A DNA stretch of 64,000 nt from Desulfonema magnum (GTDB taxonomy: Bacteria > Desulfobacterota > Desulfobacteria > Desulfobacterales > 4be13): positions 7,337,633 to 7,401,632 of the forward strand of contig NZ_CP061800.1 of assembly GCF_017377395.1 (NCBI RefSeq), given 5' to 3'. The stretch's first letter is position 1. Every line of letters begins with the position of its first letter. A model generated the notes under the pieces. The model was not told the origin of the DNA, made no database searches, and saw only the letters and a program-made list of their open reading frames with translations. The translations under genes were made by a program, and so were the position numbers. This document shows, one piece after another, positions 9,541-18,512 of this stretch.

Positions 9541-12500
9541 TTGATACAATCAAAAGCCCTTGAGGCTAATCTGGCCAGTTACCATGTCGAGGTTACCATA
9601 GATTCCAAATATCTGGTCCTGCAAGATATTATGTCCGGCTATTATGGCATTATGGAGGGACTGAACACCTTTCTGGCAGAACTCTCCCATCCTCATAAAA
9701 ACTGGCAATTCATTGTAAAAGAAGCCAGAAAATATTCCCTGGATTATCTTCATCTTTTCAGAAAACATCCCAAAGGGAATGATGCTGCCCGGCTTTTTGT
9801 TGATATTTTTATCAATGCCATTGAAGAAGCAAACACTGACACAGATGTCAAATCAGATGCCGCGGATAACCTTCTTCTTTTCTTAGAGCATATCATAAAG
9901 GAAGCCGGAACTGAAATTGAAAAATTCATACAGCTGACTGATGAGTCTTTTGATCGTATAAGAATGCTGGATGACAGCCATTTTTTCTTGTTCGTCAAAA
10001 GTTTCTACCAAATAAAAAAGCTCACAAAAGCCCTTTTCACGGCTGTAAGCAATCCTCAGCTTTCAGGCTTCGGCCTTCGCTCCTCTGTCTTGCTCCTTGT
10101 GAAATATTATAAACACACATATGCTTACTGGCTGAACCAGGAAGACCCCTGGCAATGGTTCGAAGAAGAAGCAGAGAACGGTTTGAAACCGCTTACCCCC
10201 GAAGCCCGGAAAACATTAAATGAATTTTTTAAAAACATATCCCACGAACAAATCAGCAAATGGAATTCGAAAATTTTGAATTTCGAATCTCAGATATCAG
10301 ATATCAGATATCAAATCCCAAATCCCAAATCCCTGGAATTTCCGGGCTACAATCAGATTGTCGAAGTTTATCGGGACATGCCGGGCAGACTTCTTGATGC
10401 AGGAGGGAGAAACGGACAGGGCAAGGGCTGGAAAGTGATATTCCTTTTCCATATCATGAGTATCTCCGGGCTTTCAATGATACACGAAGAAGCATTAAGA
10501 GATATCAACAGAACACTGAGCTGGCTCATCAGCCACGAACGTCATCTGAATATTGAAAAAATTATACGAAAGACATTTTCCATTTTAAAGGAGCGAATCG
10601 CGGAATTTCCGACCACTGCGCTGAACTGTGTTCTGAATATGGGAAAAGGGGTGTCTGAGACCGATGAAAGCGACCTTATCAATCTTTTTATTAATTCGGT
10701 GATTGACCTGGGGTTTCAGTCGCCAATGATCAGGGGGGTCGGAAACGACTGGCAGATAAAAGTCAATACAGCCCATCTTCAGAATATAAAAATATGGCTT
10801 CAGCTGATCGAACTTAACCCCAAATACTCGACCCGCCTTCTTTCCTACCTGATCATCCATCTTTCGTTGTGCGGGGTCTTTATCAGGGATACGGATCTTT
10901 TTCCCAGGGATGTCACCCGGCTTTTAAACAGCGATATAAAGCCTGTTTATAATCTTGTGAAACAACTGGCGAAACTTTTTCCTGTTTATTTTAATGATAT
11001 CGGTGCAGAGGGAAAATTAAGGGACATATCCACACAGATTGATGAGATAAGCCACCGAAAAGATATTCTTATCCATTTTTTGAGAAAACAGATCCATGTT
11101 GAAAGCAGCAATCGGATCATCGGCTTTATGGAAGCTGTTTTTTATTTCTGGATTTCCGGAGAAAAAAAGCCGCTTGAATCCTTTGTGCCGCCAAGTATCT
11201 ACGAGCAGATTGATAGCAACGGGCCTTATACTGAGGGGATTCACAAGATATTATCCTGCCTTGATGAAAAAATACCCGGATTGCCCGAGGGGTTTCTTAC
11301 AATAAAACAGGAGGAACTTAAAAATCTGTTTAAAGATATTGAAGACGTATCTGATGAGGATTTGGAAAGGGCGGAACTTGCCGTATCTTTATACAAATTA
11401 TTGTGCCAGAAATATGACCTTGTCAGCTATTCCAAGATAGGCACCGAACCGGAAAATTATTTTTCTCTGCCGAGATCCGAAGCCTTTCCCGCGATGAACA
11501 AGCTGAAAGACGCACTGGCTGAAGCAGCCCGGCCCAAGGTCAGTTTTAAAAGAACAATTCTTAAACTGCTCAATTATCTTGAACTGTTAAAAAATCTGAT
11601 TCTGTCCCCCCAATCTTATGAAATCAGAGAAGATATTTATAAAAAACGACATTTTACCGTGGACATCCCTTCCATGTACGGCAGTTATCATGAAATGAAA
11701 TTTGACGCTCTCGGTCTCACGTTCCGAATCGAAGCGCTTGTGAATGTTCTTTTCGAAGAGCTGAATGAAAATATTGACCTTTCCCTGATTACCAAAGCAA
11801 CATCGCATGAGATTTTCGCCCGCCTGAGCTTATTTAACAGGGCATTGAAACTGGATGGCATTTCAACGGTTGAAATTGAACGCCAGCTTGATTTTCTGGC
11901 GCATTCAATTGAGGTCAGAGGCTTCACCTTTACGCAGTACCTTGATATTTTTAAAGGGTTTGCCAGGGCCGTCAAAAATATCATCAATGATTATTTTAAC
12001 AATATCCACGAAGAAAATCTGACCCGAATTCTTTCCCGGATACCGGCTGAGGAGATATTGCCCAAATATCTTCCCCGGAATGACAATCAGTTGTCAGAGG
12101 CCGATGAGGAGTCTTTGCCCATCAGCGAAAAAATGAGGCACAGGGTGTCGGAAATTTTCTCCCGGGAAAAAATCGCACATTCGCTCGGACTCCAGCAGCT
12201 GGATGTATTTCTGAGTCGAATCCTCAGCACCCTTTTCCGGCAGGCAGACAAACTTCCCGATGATCAGCTCCAGCAGCTGCTTATCTACGATCCCCAGAGC
12301 GCAATGATGCTGATTGACCACGAAGCTGCCAGCACCGGCATCATTTATCTGGGCAACAAGGGACTGAATCTGATTAAATTACAGAACTACGGGCTGCCCG
12401 TGCCTCCGGGTTTTATCATTACCACTGAGGTGTTCCGTTTCAGAAAGATGATCGAAAACTATCGGCCGGCCGAACGGAATTTCAGAGAACAGGTCGCGAA

Positions 12501-13812
12501 GCAAATTTCGCTTCTGGAAAAAATTACAGGCAAGAAATTCGGGTATCCGGCAAATCCGCTGCTTTTTTCCGTGAGAAGCGGCTCCTCCATATCACAGCCC
12601 GGAATGATGGATACATTTCTTAATGTAGGGATTAATGAAAAGATAACGGCCGGCCTTGCCGCTCAGACCGGCAATCCGTGGTTTGCCTGGGATAATTACC
12701 GCCGGTTTCTGCAATGCTATGGGATGTCATATGATCTTAAACGAGATGATTTTGATGCAATTATCAGCGAGTTCAAGAAAAAACTGGGCATTCCTTATAA
12801 AAGAGGTTTCACCGGAGAACAAATGAAAACAGTGGCCATGGCCTACAAAGAGATGATAAGAGCCTGGGGCCTTGAGATTACAGAGGAGCCTTTTGAACAA
12901 TTGCTCACCACCATAAAAAAAGTCTTCAATTCCTGGGAATCCTCCAAAGCAAAGACGTATCGCAAGATCATTGGAATATCAGATGACTGGGGCACGGCGG
13001 TTACAGTTCAGTCCATGGTTTTTGGCAATCTTTCCCGCCAATCCGGTACCGGCGTGATTTTTACCCATAATCCCAGATGGTCAGGAGAGGTTTTAAGGTT
13101 ATGGGGGGATTTTACCATCGGAAATCAGGGCGAAGATGTGGTGGCCGGCCTGGTTACGACTCTGCCAATTTCAATTTTTCAGCAGGATATTGAAATGAGG
13201 GATACTGATACCACCCTTGAATCTCATTTTCCGGAAATTTACGAAGCGCTCAAAGCATGGGCCAATAAACTGATTTATAAAAAAGGCTGGAGTCCCCAGG
13301 AAATGGAGTTTACATTTGAAAGCCCTTCGGTAAAAGACCTCTATCTGCTTCAGACCAGGGATATGGCCATTCGGGAAAGAAAAAAGGTTTTTACCTTTGA
13401 TCCTGATGAAATTGCAGTGAAGCGGGCGTTGGGAAACGGTGTGGGCGTCAGCGGCGGCGCAATGAGCGGACGGGCAGTTTTCACGCTGGAGGATATCGGC
13501 ATATGGAGAGTGCTGGAACCGGAAACCTCCCTGATTCTTCTCCGGGGAGATACGGTCCCGGATGATATCCGGGAGATTCATGCGGCTGACGGTCTGCTTA
13601 CCGCACGGGGAGGACTGACGTCCCATGCGGCTGTCGTGGCGCATAATCTGGGCAAAACCTGCGTCGTGGGATGCAGAAAACTCGTGTGCAATGAAAAAGA
13701 AAAAACCGGTTTCCTGGGCGATATTATTATAAAAACAGGTGACTACATCAGTATTAACGGTCGGGAAGGCTCTGTTTATGAAGGACTTATGAAAGTGAGA
13801 ACTAAGAATTGA
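9541..13812 (+). CDS. PEP synthase/PPDK-like protein with long unknown N-terminus
   Basis: A 1423-residue protein. The first ~900 residues are helix-rich and not recognised. From about residue 925 it is a PEP/pyruvate-binding (PPDK_N-type) ATP-grasp domain with GNKGLNLIKL, SVRSGSSISQPGMMDT and GTGVIFTHNP, then QGEDVVAG. A phosphohistidine domain follows, with GGLTSHAAVVA and catalytic His1362. It stops there, without the C-terminal PEP/pyruvate TIM barrel of true PEP synthase or PPDK. It could therefore phosphorylate its histidine from ATP, but the acceptor is unclear; related truncated enzymes modify other substrates. The TTG start is supported by GGAAAGGA about 7 bases upstream and lack of any early in-frame ATG. 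A 42-bp heptamer repeat (10291-10332) sits in frame in the N-terminal half. Confidence 0.8.
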   Translation: MIQSKALEANLASYHVEVTIDSKYLVLQDIMSGYYGIMEGLNTFLAELSHPHKNWQFIVKEARKYSLDYLHLFRKHPKGNDAARLFVDIFINAIEEANTDTDVKSDAADNLLLFLEHIIKEAGTEIEKFIQLTDESFDRIRMLDDSHFFLFVKSFYQIKKLTKALFTAVSNPQLSGFGLRSSVLLLVKYYKHTYAYWLNQEDPWQWFEEEAENGLKPLTPEARKTLNEFFKNISHEQISKWNSKILNFESQISDIRYQIPNPKSLEFPGYNQIVEVYRDMPGRLLDAGGRNGQGKGWKVIFLFHIMSISGLSMIHEEALRDINRTLSWLISHERHLNIEKIIRKTFSILKERIAEFPTTALNCVLNMGKGVSETDESDLINLFINSVIDLGFQSPMIRGVGNDWQIKVNTAHLQNIKIWLQLIELNPKYSTRLLSYLIIHLSLCGVFIRDTDLFPRDVTRLLNSDIKPVYNLVKQLAKLFPVYFNDIGAEGKLRDISTQIDEISHRKDILIHFLRKQIHVESSNRIIGFMEAVFYFWISGEKKPLESFVPPSIYEQIDSNGPYTEGIHKILSCLDEKIPGLPEGFLTIKQEELKNLFKDIEDVSDEDLERAELAVSLYKLLCQKYDLVSYSKIGTEPENYFSLPRSEAFPAMNKLKDALAEAARPKVSFKRTILKLLNYLELLKNLILSPQSYEIREDIYKKRHFTVDIPSMYGSYHEMKFDALGLTFRIEALVNVLFEELNENIDLSLITKATSHEIFARLSLFNRALKLDGISTVEIERQLDFLAHSIEVRGFTFTQYLDIFKGFARAVKNIINDYFNNIHEENLTRILSRIPAEEILPKYLPRNDNQLSEADEESLPISEKMRHRVSEIFSREKIAHSLGLQQLDVFLSRILSTLFRQADKLPDDQLQQLLIYDPQSAMMLIDHEAASTGIIYLGNKGLNLIKLQNYGLPVPPGFIITTEVFRFRKMIENYRPAERNFREQVAKQISLLEKITGKKFGYPANPLLFSVRSGSSISQPGMMDTFLNVGINEKITAGLAAQTGNPWFAWDNYRRFLQCYGMSYDLKRDDFDAIISEFKKKLGIPYKRGFTGEQMKTVAMAYKEMIRAWGLEITEEPFEQLLTTIKKVFNSWESSKAKTYRKIIGISDDWGTAVTVQSMVFGNLSRQSGTGVIFTHNPRWSGEVLRLWGDFTIGNQGEDVVAGLVTTLPISIFQQDIEMRDTDTTLESHFPEIYEALKAWANKLIYKKGWSPQEMEFTFESPSVKDLYLLQTRDMAIRERKKVFTFDPDEIAVKRALGNGVGVSGGAMSGRAVFTLEDIGIWRVLEPETSLILLRGDTVPDDIREIHAADGLLTARGGLTSHAAVVAHNLGKTCVVGCRKLVCNEKEKTGFLGDIIIKTGDYISINGREGSVYEGLMKVRTKN
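10291..10332 (+). repeat. Heptamer tandem repeat inside a coding region
   Basis: Exactly three CAGATAT followed by three CAAATCC, 42 bp in all, so it adds 14 codons without shifting frame. It encodes the stretch QISDIRYQIPNPKS. The same 7-bp periodicity is found in intergenic sites elsewhere in the window. Confidence 0.8.
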
Positions 13813-13859
13813 GATGTGAGATGTGAGAAGTGAAGAGCAGGAAGTGGGAAATGACCAAT
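13811..13859. repeat. Degenerate heptamer repeat after the PEP-synthase-like gene
   Basis: Seven-base units GAGATGT, GAGATGT, GAGAAGT, GAAGAGC, AGGAAGT and GGGAAAT follow one another. The first unit overlaps the stop codon of the upstream gene, so the repeat reaches to the very end of the coding sequence. Confidence 0.6.
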
Positions 13860-13882
13860 GACAAACAAAAGGGAGGTTTTTG

Positions 13883-14062
13883 ATGGCTGCTCAAATGAAC
13901 CCTGAAAGCAAAAGCAGGTATGGTATGGTAATTTCCATAAATGATGGGTGCTTGGATTTTAGAGTTAAATTGTCTTGGCGTTGGATCCTAATAATAATCG
14001 GTACGATAGCATCAAGTCCGGCTATCGCTAAAATAGTAACCAAATTGCTGATAATTCAATAG
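13883..14062 (+). CDS. Small membrane peptide, unknown function
   Basis: A 59-residue peptide with an excellent ribosome binding site (GGGAGG, spacing 6-7 to the ATG). Its first 30 residues are polar (contains NPESKSRYG). The second half is one hydrophobic segment (about 33-58, WRWILIIIGTIASS and onward), so a single-pass membrane peptide is likely. It lies between the PEP-synthase-like and GAPDH-like genes with only 15 bp to the latter, suggesting co-transcription. No family is recognised. It may be a real small protein or a chance frame; the binding site and tight spacing favour the former. Confidence 0.45.
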   Translation: MAAQMNPESKSRYGMVISINDGCLDFRVKLSWRWILIIIGTIASSPAIAKIVTKLLIIQ

Positions 14063-14077
14063 ATAAGGAGATGGAAA

Positions 14078-15325
14078 ATGAAAAAGCTAGGCGTAAACGG
14101 ATTTGGCAGAATCGGCAAACTGACAGTGTGGCATCATGTAGGGCGGAAATATTTTGATGAGATTGTTGTGAACGTGGGTCGCGAAGTGGGGACGTCTCTT
14201 GAGGATATCGCACATTATGTGGAAAGAGATTCGAGTTACGGCTTGCTTCGCGGATATCTGCACGGCCATAAGTCCGAGCCGGTAATTCGTGATATAGATG
14301 AAAAAAAAGGTTCAATGACGATTGACGGTACGCCTGTCCGATTTTTAAGAACCTCCAGAAACCCGGGGGAAATCGGATGGAAAGACCAGGGGGTAAAGCT
14401 GGTTGTTGACACCACAGGGCAGTTTCTTGATCCCAGTCTTCCTCCGGATCATCCCAAAGGTTCGGTCCGGGGTCATCTTGAGGCAGGCGCGGACAAGGTG
14501 GTGGTTTCAGCCCCGTTTAAAATTAAAGACAAGAAGGCAGATCTGAGCGGAAACGGACCCGGAGATGACTGGGTGACAACGGTCATGGGTATCAATGATA
14601 ATGACTATGATCCCAGATGCCATAAAATCGTCTCCAATGCTTCCTGTACCACCACCTGCCTTGCTCACATGATGAAACCGCTGATCAATTTTCTGCCTCG
14701 GAAAATACTTTCTGCTTCAATGGCAACGGTTCACGCGGCCACAGGCTCCCAGCAGGTTTTGGACCGGCTCCCAAAGACCGGAGCCGGGGATCTGAGAAAA
14801 AACAGAAGCATCATGAATAACATCATCCTGACCACAACGGGCGCGGCCAAAGCACTGGCACTGGTTATTCCGGAAATGAAACATATCGGTTTTATTGCGG
14901 AGTCGGTAAGGATTCCCACCGCAACAGGCTCCCTGGTCATTCTTGTTGTGAATCTCCAGGAAGAATTATCAGGAGAATTCACAAAGCGGGAAATGATCAA
15001 CGGCATATACCGTCAGGCTGCGGAAACTGACCCCAGGGGATATCTTAATTATACAGAAAAACAAAATGTCTCCTGTGATATTATCGGACTGCCCAGAGCC
15101 GCCACTGTCATAGAGGGGCACGAGACCCACACCCGAACCGCGGAACTGACCATAGATTTGGAGAAAATACCGGGAATCGAACAGGATATTATATCGTCTT
15201 TAAAAAATCGCACCATAAGGGTTCCGGTGACGCAGGCGGTGATCTACGGCTGGTACGATAATGAAATGGGAAGTTATGTGAACATGATGGGGGACAGGAC
15301 CGTTACGGTGGCGGAGCATATGTGA
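14078..15325 (+). CDS. gap: Glyceraldehyde-3-phosphate dehydrogenase-like protein
   Basis: NAD(P)-dependent oxidation of glyceraldehyde-3-phosphate to 1,3-bisphosphoglycerate (or the reverse in gluconeogenesis) is the family reaction. The N-terminal Rossmann motif GVNGFGRIGK is intact. The catalytic Cys190 lies in SNASCTTTC, where the family consensus has N in place of the last T; this substitution is unusual. The C-terminal motif WYDNEMGSYVNMM is intact. At 415 residues it is about 80 longer than classical GAPDH, mostly through insertions before the cysteine. The ATG follows AAGGAGA at good spacing. The PEP-synthase-like gene upstream makes a gluconeogenic setting plausible. It belongs to a divergent subgroup; exact substrate is not certain. 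Confidence 0.82.
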   Translation: MKKLGVNGFGRIGKLTVWHHVGRKYFDEIVVNVGREVGTSLEDIAHYVERDSSYGLLRGYLHGHKSEPVIRDIDEKKGSMTIDGTPVRFLRTSRNPGEIGWKDQGVKLVVDTTGQFLDPSLPPDHPKGSVRGHLEAGADKVVVSAPFKIKDKKADLSGNGPGDDWVTTVMGINDNDYDPRCHKIVSNASCTTTCLAHMMKPLINFLPRKILSASMATVHAATGSQQVLDRLPKTGAGDLRKNRSIMNNIILTTTGAAKALALVIPEMKHIGFIAESVRIPTATGSLVILVVNLQEELSGEFTKREMINGIYRQAAETDPRGYLNYTEKQNVSCDIIGLPRAATVIEGHETHTRTAELTIDLEKIPGIEQDIISSLKNRTIRVPVTQAVIYGWYDNEMGSYVNMMGDRTVTVAEHM

Positions 15326-15467
15326 TGAACTCCTGCTGTGACAAATTTCTCTGCTTAATATTTTTTAATGAGTCAGAACACATCGCCTGAGTGAACAGAA
15401 ACACTTCCGCGGGATTGACCAATTGCGCGGATCATGTTCGGGGTGACATAAGACCTCCGCTACATGA

Positions 15468-15498
15468 GATGTCCGAGGTTTTTAAAACCTCGGACATC
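15468..15498. terminator. Perfect hairpin downstream of the GAPDH-like gene
   Basis: GATGTCCGAGGTTTT pairs with AAAACCTCGGACATC, followed by a short T run. It lies 140 bp after the gap stop. A nearly identical hairpin core is found in the element at 24284-24378 after icmF. It is a possible terminator carried by a dispersed repeat. Confidence 0.45.
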
Positions 15499-15640
15499 TT
15501 TCACATGCTGACCTGCCCCTGGTCCGGAGCGAGAAAATCTTTTTTCGCCCTGACTTCGGAAAATGATTTTCGGGGTCAGGATGTTGCATCCGCCAGTTAC
15601 GGTGTTATCGTCCTCGGAACATATTGAATGAATATCCAGG

Positions 15641-16360
15641 ATGAATTCCAGGAAACACACAATACTTCTGGTAGATGACGCTGAAATACATCTCCATACA
15701 CTCGTAGAAACCCTTGACGATGAATATGATCTTTCCGTTGTTCTCGACGGCGAAAGCGCGCTTGAACACGTCAGTTCTTATTTGCCTGATATTATCCTTT
15801 TGGACATTCTGATGCCCGGAATGGACGGCTTTGAGGTCTGTCGCCGTCTTAAAAATGACCCGGCCGAAAAAGATATCCCGGTCATTTTCCTCACTGCCCT
15901 GGGTGAGATGGAAGATAAGACCGCGGGTTTTGAAGCAGGGGCTGTTGATTATATCACCAAACCTTTTGATCCTTGCGAAGTCAGAGCCAGAGTTAAGACG
16001 CATCTGGATTTAAGGGATTCTCATAAAGAACTGAAAAAGATAAATGTGCAGCTGAATAATGAAATAATAGAGCGCAGACAGGCCGAGGCTGCCCTGCAAA
16101 AAGCCGCGGATGAATTGGAACAGCGGGTTGAGGAGCGCACTGCCGAACTGCTGAAATCCAATGATCAGCTCAGACAAAAGATAAATGAACACACGCGAAC
16201 CCTGGCTTCGCTGACAGCGAGTGAAGAACGATACCGCCTGCTTACGGAGAATGTGGCTGATGGCGTTTACATTCTCGCGGAGGAAAAACTGGTGTTTGTA
16301 AATCCTGCCTTTGCTGCGATGTTTGCCTACTCTGAAAACCGCCTGATTGCTGTACAGTAG
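15641..16360 (+). pseudogene. Response regulator with PAS domain, truncated by an insertion sequence
   Basis: The first ~125 residues are a receiver with phosphoacceptor Asp55 in LLDILMPGMDGFEV and the Lys in YITKPFD. A coiled coil (about 130-190) and the start of a PAS domain (ERYRLLTENVADGVYI) follow. The frame stops inside the PAS domain (ending ENRLIAVQ) exactly where the left inverted repeat of an insertion sequence begins at 16354. No continuation of the PAS or a kinase domain is seen beyond the element at 17460, so the 3' part was lost. The intact gene would have been a hybrid sensor. The surviving receiver could still be made, but signalling through it is unlikely. Confidence 0.75.
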
Positions 16361-17459
16361 AAAGTTTTAGCTAGTAAACTGAGTAATTCGTAACCGGACA
16401 GCAATATGTTTATACCTATATATATAGTCTCATGCGGCAATGTCGGACGAAGTTTCACGACCTCTTCCCCGGATCATCCGCAAAGTTCGGTCAGCCGGAA
16501 CTTTGCCGAGAGAGGACAGAAATTCCGCCTGAATGACACTCCGCACAACGCCCTCCGAGGGACAGTCGGAGGAGGCTGTTCTCAGCCAGCCTTCATATTT
16601 TCCCAACAAACTGTCTTCGGGAACAAGGTATCCCACATAATTGTTCTTCGCACGGGTGATAAGATGAACAGACTGTTCGCCGTTGTCGTTGACGGCTTCC
16701 CCGAAGGTCAGAAAAGCGGGTCCTGTGGAAAAGCAGGCGTCAAGAGTCACATAACACGGAAATCCCGTCTGTTCCGCTGTCCGGATGACAAGATTCGCCA
16801 TCCGGGTCACCATGGTCGGTTCTCCTCCGATTTTTATGTCATGGCGTCTCGCACCGACTCCCTCGTGAATCTGTCCCTGAAGCGGAAGACAGAAGGTTTT
16901 TTCGGGGCGGCCGACAAGGAGGCCCGCGTATCCGAAGTGATGTCCGCTTATGTATTCGCCCCTGCCGCTGTTCTCCGAATCCTGATGCAGCGATTTCACG
17001 CCCGGCGTCTTCGACGATTCCTTCGCTATTTTTATGCCGTCTCCTATGAGAAGGGGGCGTCCGTTGAATTTGATGAGAGGATACCGGCTGACGGATGTTT
17101 TTATCCAATAATTCAGGAGTTCTTCCGAGTCCCATGAGGAAGCCCGGAAAAAGCGCGGCATCGGGTCATAACATGCCGGATCGGGCATAAGCCACCGGAT
17201 TATGCTGCTTATTCCGTGATGGTCAAATCGGATTATAAGACCGAAAATAACAATCGAAAACCAGGAAAAAGCGGCATCACGGGAAAAACACTGACGAAAT
17301 TCCGATATGACGGATTCAATAATACTGATCATAATAAAAACTCCTTTTATAACTGAATTTATTTTGCTATTATGATCACATCATATAATGTAGTTTCACA
17401 AAAAAATCCACCGATTTTTTTATGAATTACTCAATTTACTAGTCAGAACTTTCTACTGT
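16354..17459 (-). mobile_element. Insertion sequence with 36-bp inverted ends (probably internally deleted)
   Basis: The ends are ACAGTAGAAAGTTTTAGCTA at 16354 and its inverted partner ending CTTTCTACTGT at 17459; the 36-bp arms match with few mismatches. The element is 1106 bp and carries one minus-strand transposase gene. No clear target-site duplication is visible, which fits later deletion at one flank. It interrupts the response regulator gene at 15641. Confidence 0.8.
16430..17332 (-). CDS. DDE-type transposase, apparently C-terminally truncated
   Basis: A 300-residue protein that resembles a transposase family common in Deltaproteobacteria. It has an N-terminal hydrophobic/helical part (FSWFSIVIFGLIIRFDHHG), then the first catalytic strand FNGRPLLIGDGIKIAKE with the catalytic Asp, GVKSLHQDSENSG and YISGHHFG, and a second acidic strand near CYVTLDACFS. 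The family as I know it is longer (about 400 residues or more), with a third acidic residue in the C-terminal part. Here the frame ends about 40 bp before the inverted repeat with an atypical Arg-rich tail. The copy is therefore likely inactive, able to move only if a full-length transposase acts in trans. Confidence 0.7.
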   Translation of the reverse strand: MISIIESVISEFRQCFSRDAAFSWFSIVIFGLIIRFDHHGISSIIRWLMPDPACYDPMPRFFRASSWDSEELLNYWIKTSVSRYPLIKFNGRPLLIGDGIKIAKESSKTPGVKSLHQDSENSGRGEYISGHHFGYAGLLVGRPEKTFCLPLQGQIHEGVGARRHDIKIGGEPTMVTRMANLVIRTAEQTGFPCYVTLDACFSTGPAFLTFGEAVNDNGEQSVHLITRAKNNYVGYLVPEDSLLGKYEGWLRTASSDCPSEGVVRSVIQAEFLSSLGKVPADRTLRMIRGRGRETSSDIAA

Positions 17460-17573
17460 CCAGTTAGAATCAGAAAAAAATATTTTTTTTGATTCTGTAA
17501 CCTATTTGTAACTTTTTGCATGTTACTCAGCAATCATAAATTCTGCGGAATTTTTAACTTATTAATTAATATT

Positions 17574-17740
17574 CAGCAGATGGAAAAAATTTTAGCGATC
17601 TCGTTCCCACGCTTCGCGTGGGAATGCAGCGCGGACGCTTCGCGTCCTGATTTCGTTCGCTATCCGGAACGCGAAGCGTCCCGAAGGCATTCCCACACAA
17701 ACCACGGGAACGAGGATGTTTATGAATTTTCCATCTGCTG
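17574..17740. repeat. Nested palindromic repeat
   Basis: Outer arms CAGCAGATGG and CCATCTGCTG enclose inner arms CTCGTTCCCACGC and GGGAACGAG. Further inside are hairpins CCCACGCTTCGCGTGGG and GGACGCTTCGCGTCC. It is a dispersed-type palindrome of a kind common in repeat-rich bacteria. It does not encode anything convincing. Confidence 0.6.
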
Positions 17741-17742
17741 AT

Positions 17743-17880
17743 ACTCGATAATCAGGTTTATTGATCCGATCCGGCAGGACCTGTCATTCCTGGTTTCGCA
17801 GGCTTCGGCGTGAGTTCAGACTTCGGCGGGTTCTGTCGGGTTGTCGAACAGAATGACAGAAAAAAATTTGATTATCGAGT
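17743..17880. repeat. MITE family C copy (ACTCGATAATCA ends)
   Basis: Bounded by ACTCGATAATCA on the left and TTGATTATCGAGT on the right. It contains a CTGTCATTC-type internal repeat. A second copy at 56909-57057 is inserted into a sequence whose empty version is seen at 39740-39775. Confidence 0.6.
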
Positions 17881-17907
17881 GATAACTGCCCGATCAAAAA
17901 TTTTTTA

Positions 17908-18059
17908 TAAGTACCCGATCAAAAGTTTTTTATACATCTTTTTTTTCTGCGAACAGCTGAGAAACCCGGCTTTTTCCGTCACGGGCCGCGGATCTTTCCG
18001 GTAAAAAAAGCCGGGTTTCTTCCCCGGGAAGATATCGAAAACTTATGGTTAGGTACTTA
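17908..18059. repeat. MITE family A copy 1 (TAAGTACC ends)
   Basis: A 152-bp element. Left end TAAGTACCCGATCAAAAG and right end CTTATGGTTAGGTACTTA are inverted. The internal hairpin pairs AGAAACCCGGCTTTTT with AAAAAGCCGGGTTTCT. Other copies are at 29067-29214 and 38912-39060, with variants at 24284, 34393 and 55350. Confidence 0.75.
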
Positions 18060-18182
18060 CATCTTTTTTTCTGTGAACGGCGGAGAAACCCGGCTTTCTC
18101 CCTCACGGGAGGCGGATCATTCCGGGAAAAAAGCCGGGTTTCTTTCTCTGGCAACTATCGAAAACTTATGGCTATGTACTTA
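18060..18182. repeat. MITE family A copy 2 (tandem, lacking its own left end)
   Basis: It begins directly at the end of copy 1 and repeats the internal AGAAACCCGGCTTT / AAAGCCGGGTTTCT hairpin and the right end (ACTTATGGCTATGTACTTA). The left end is missing or shared with copy 1, as expected from insertion into, or recombination at, the TACTTA end. Confidence 0.65.
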
Positions 18183-18512
18183 CTTATTACATGACCAAAT
18201 AAATACTGACAGGCTGCCGAGATGTAAGACAATTTTTTAAATTGTTTTTCGGACAGTTTGAAAAACTGTCCTGGATGATTCTCATGTGTCCGGTTTTTCC
18301 GAATCTCACCCTTCGGAACTTATTTGGTCGGATACTATCATAAAATCATTAGTATTATTAATTACTAACATCCGGATAAAAGCAAACCCGCCGTGAACTC
18401 AGGATGGAAAGCCACTGAGTTTCATCATTGGTCTGAGGACAGATAACAGGAGCTGAAGACCGAAAAAACAATTTATTTTTTTGCTATTTTTAAAATTTTT
18501 AAGGAGGTTATT
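18183..18512. other. Non-coding spacer with a GACCAAATAA inverted repeat
   Basis: ATGACCAAATAAATAC (about 18192) is inverted relative to TTATTTGGTCGGATAC (about 18323). The right arm and its flank recur at about 38393-38440. No gene is visible until the ribosome binding site at 18500. Confidence 0.4.

Noticed and set aside
13171-13644. 157-codon minus-strand frame
   Set aside because: Antisense to the conserved phosphohistidine domain of the PEP-synthase-like gene.
16406-17137. 243-codon plus-strand frame across the insertion sequence
   Set aside because: It is the antisense of the transposase, whose minus-strand product has clear family motifs.
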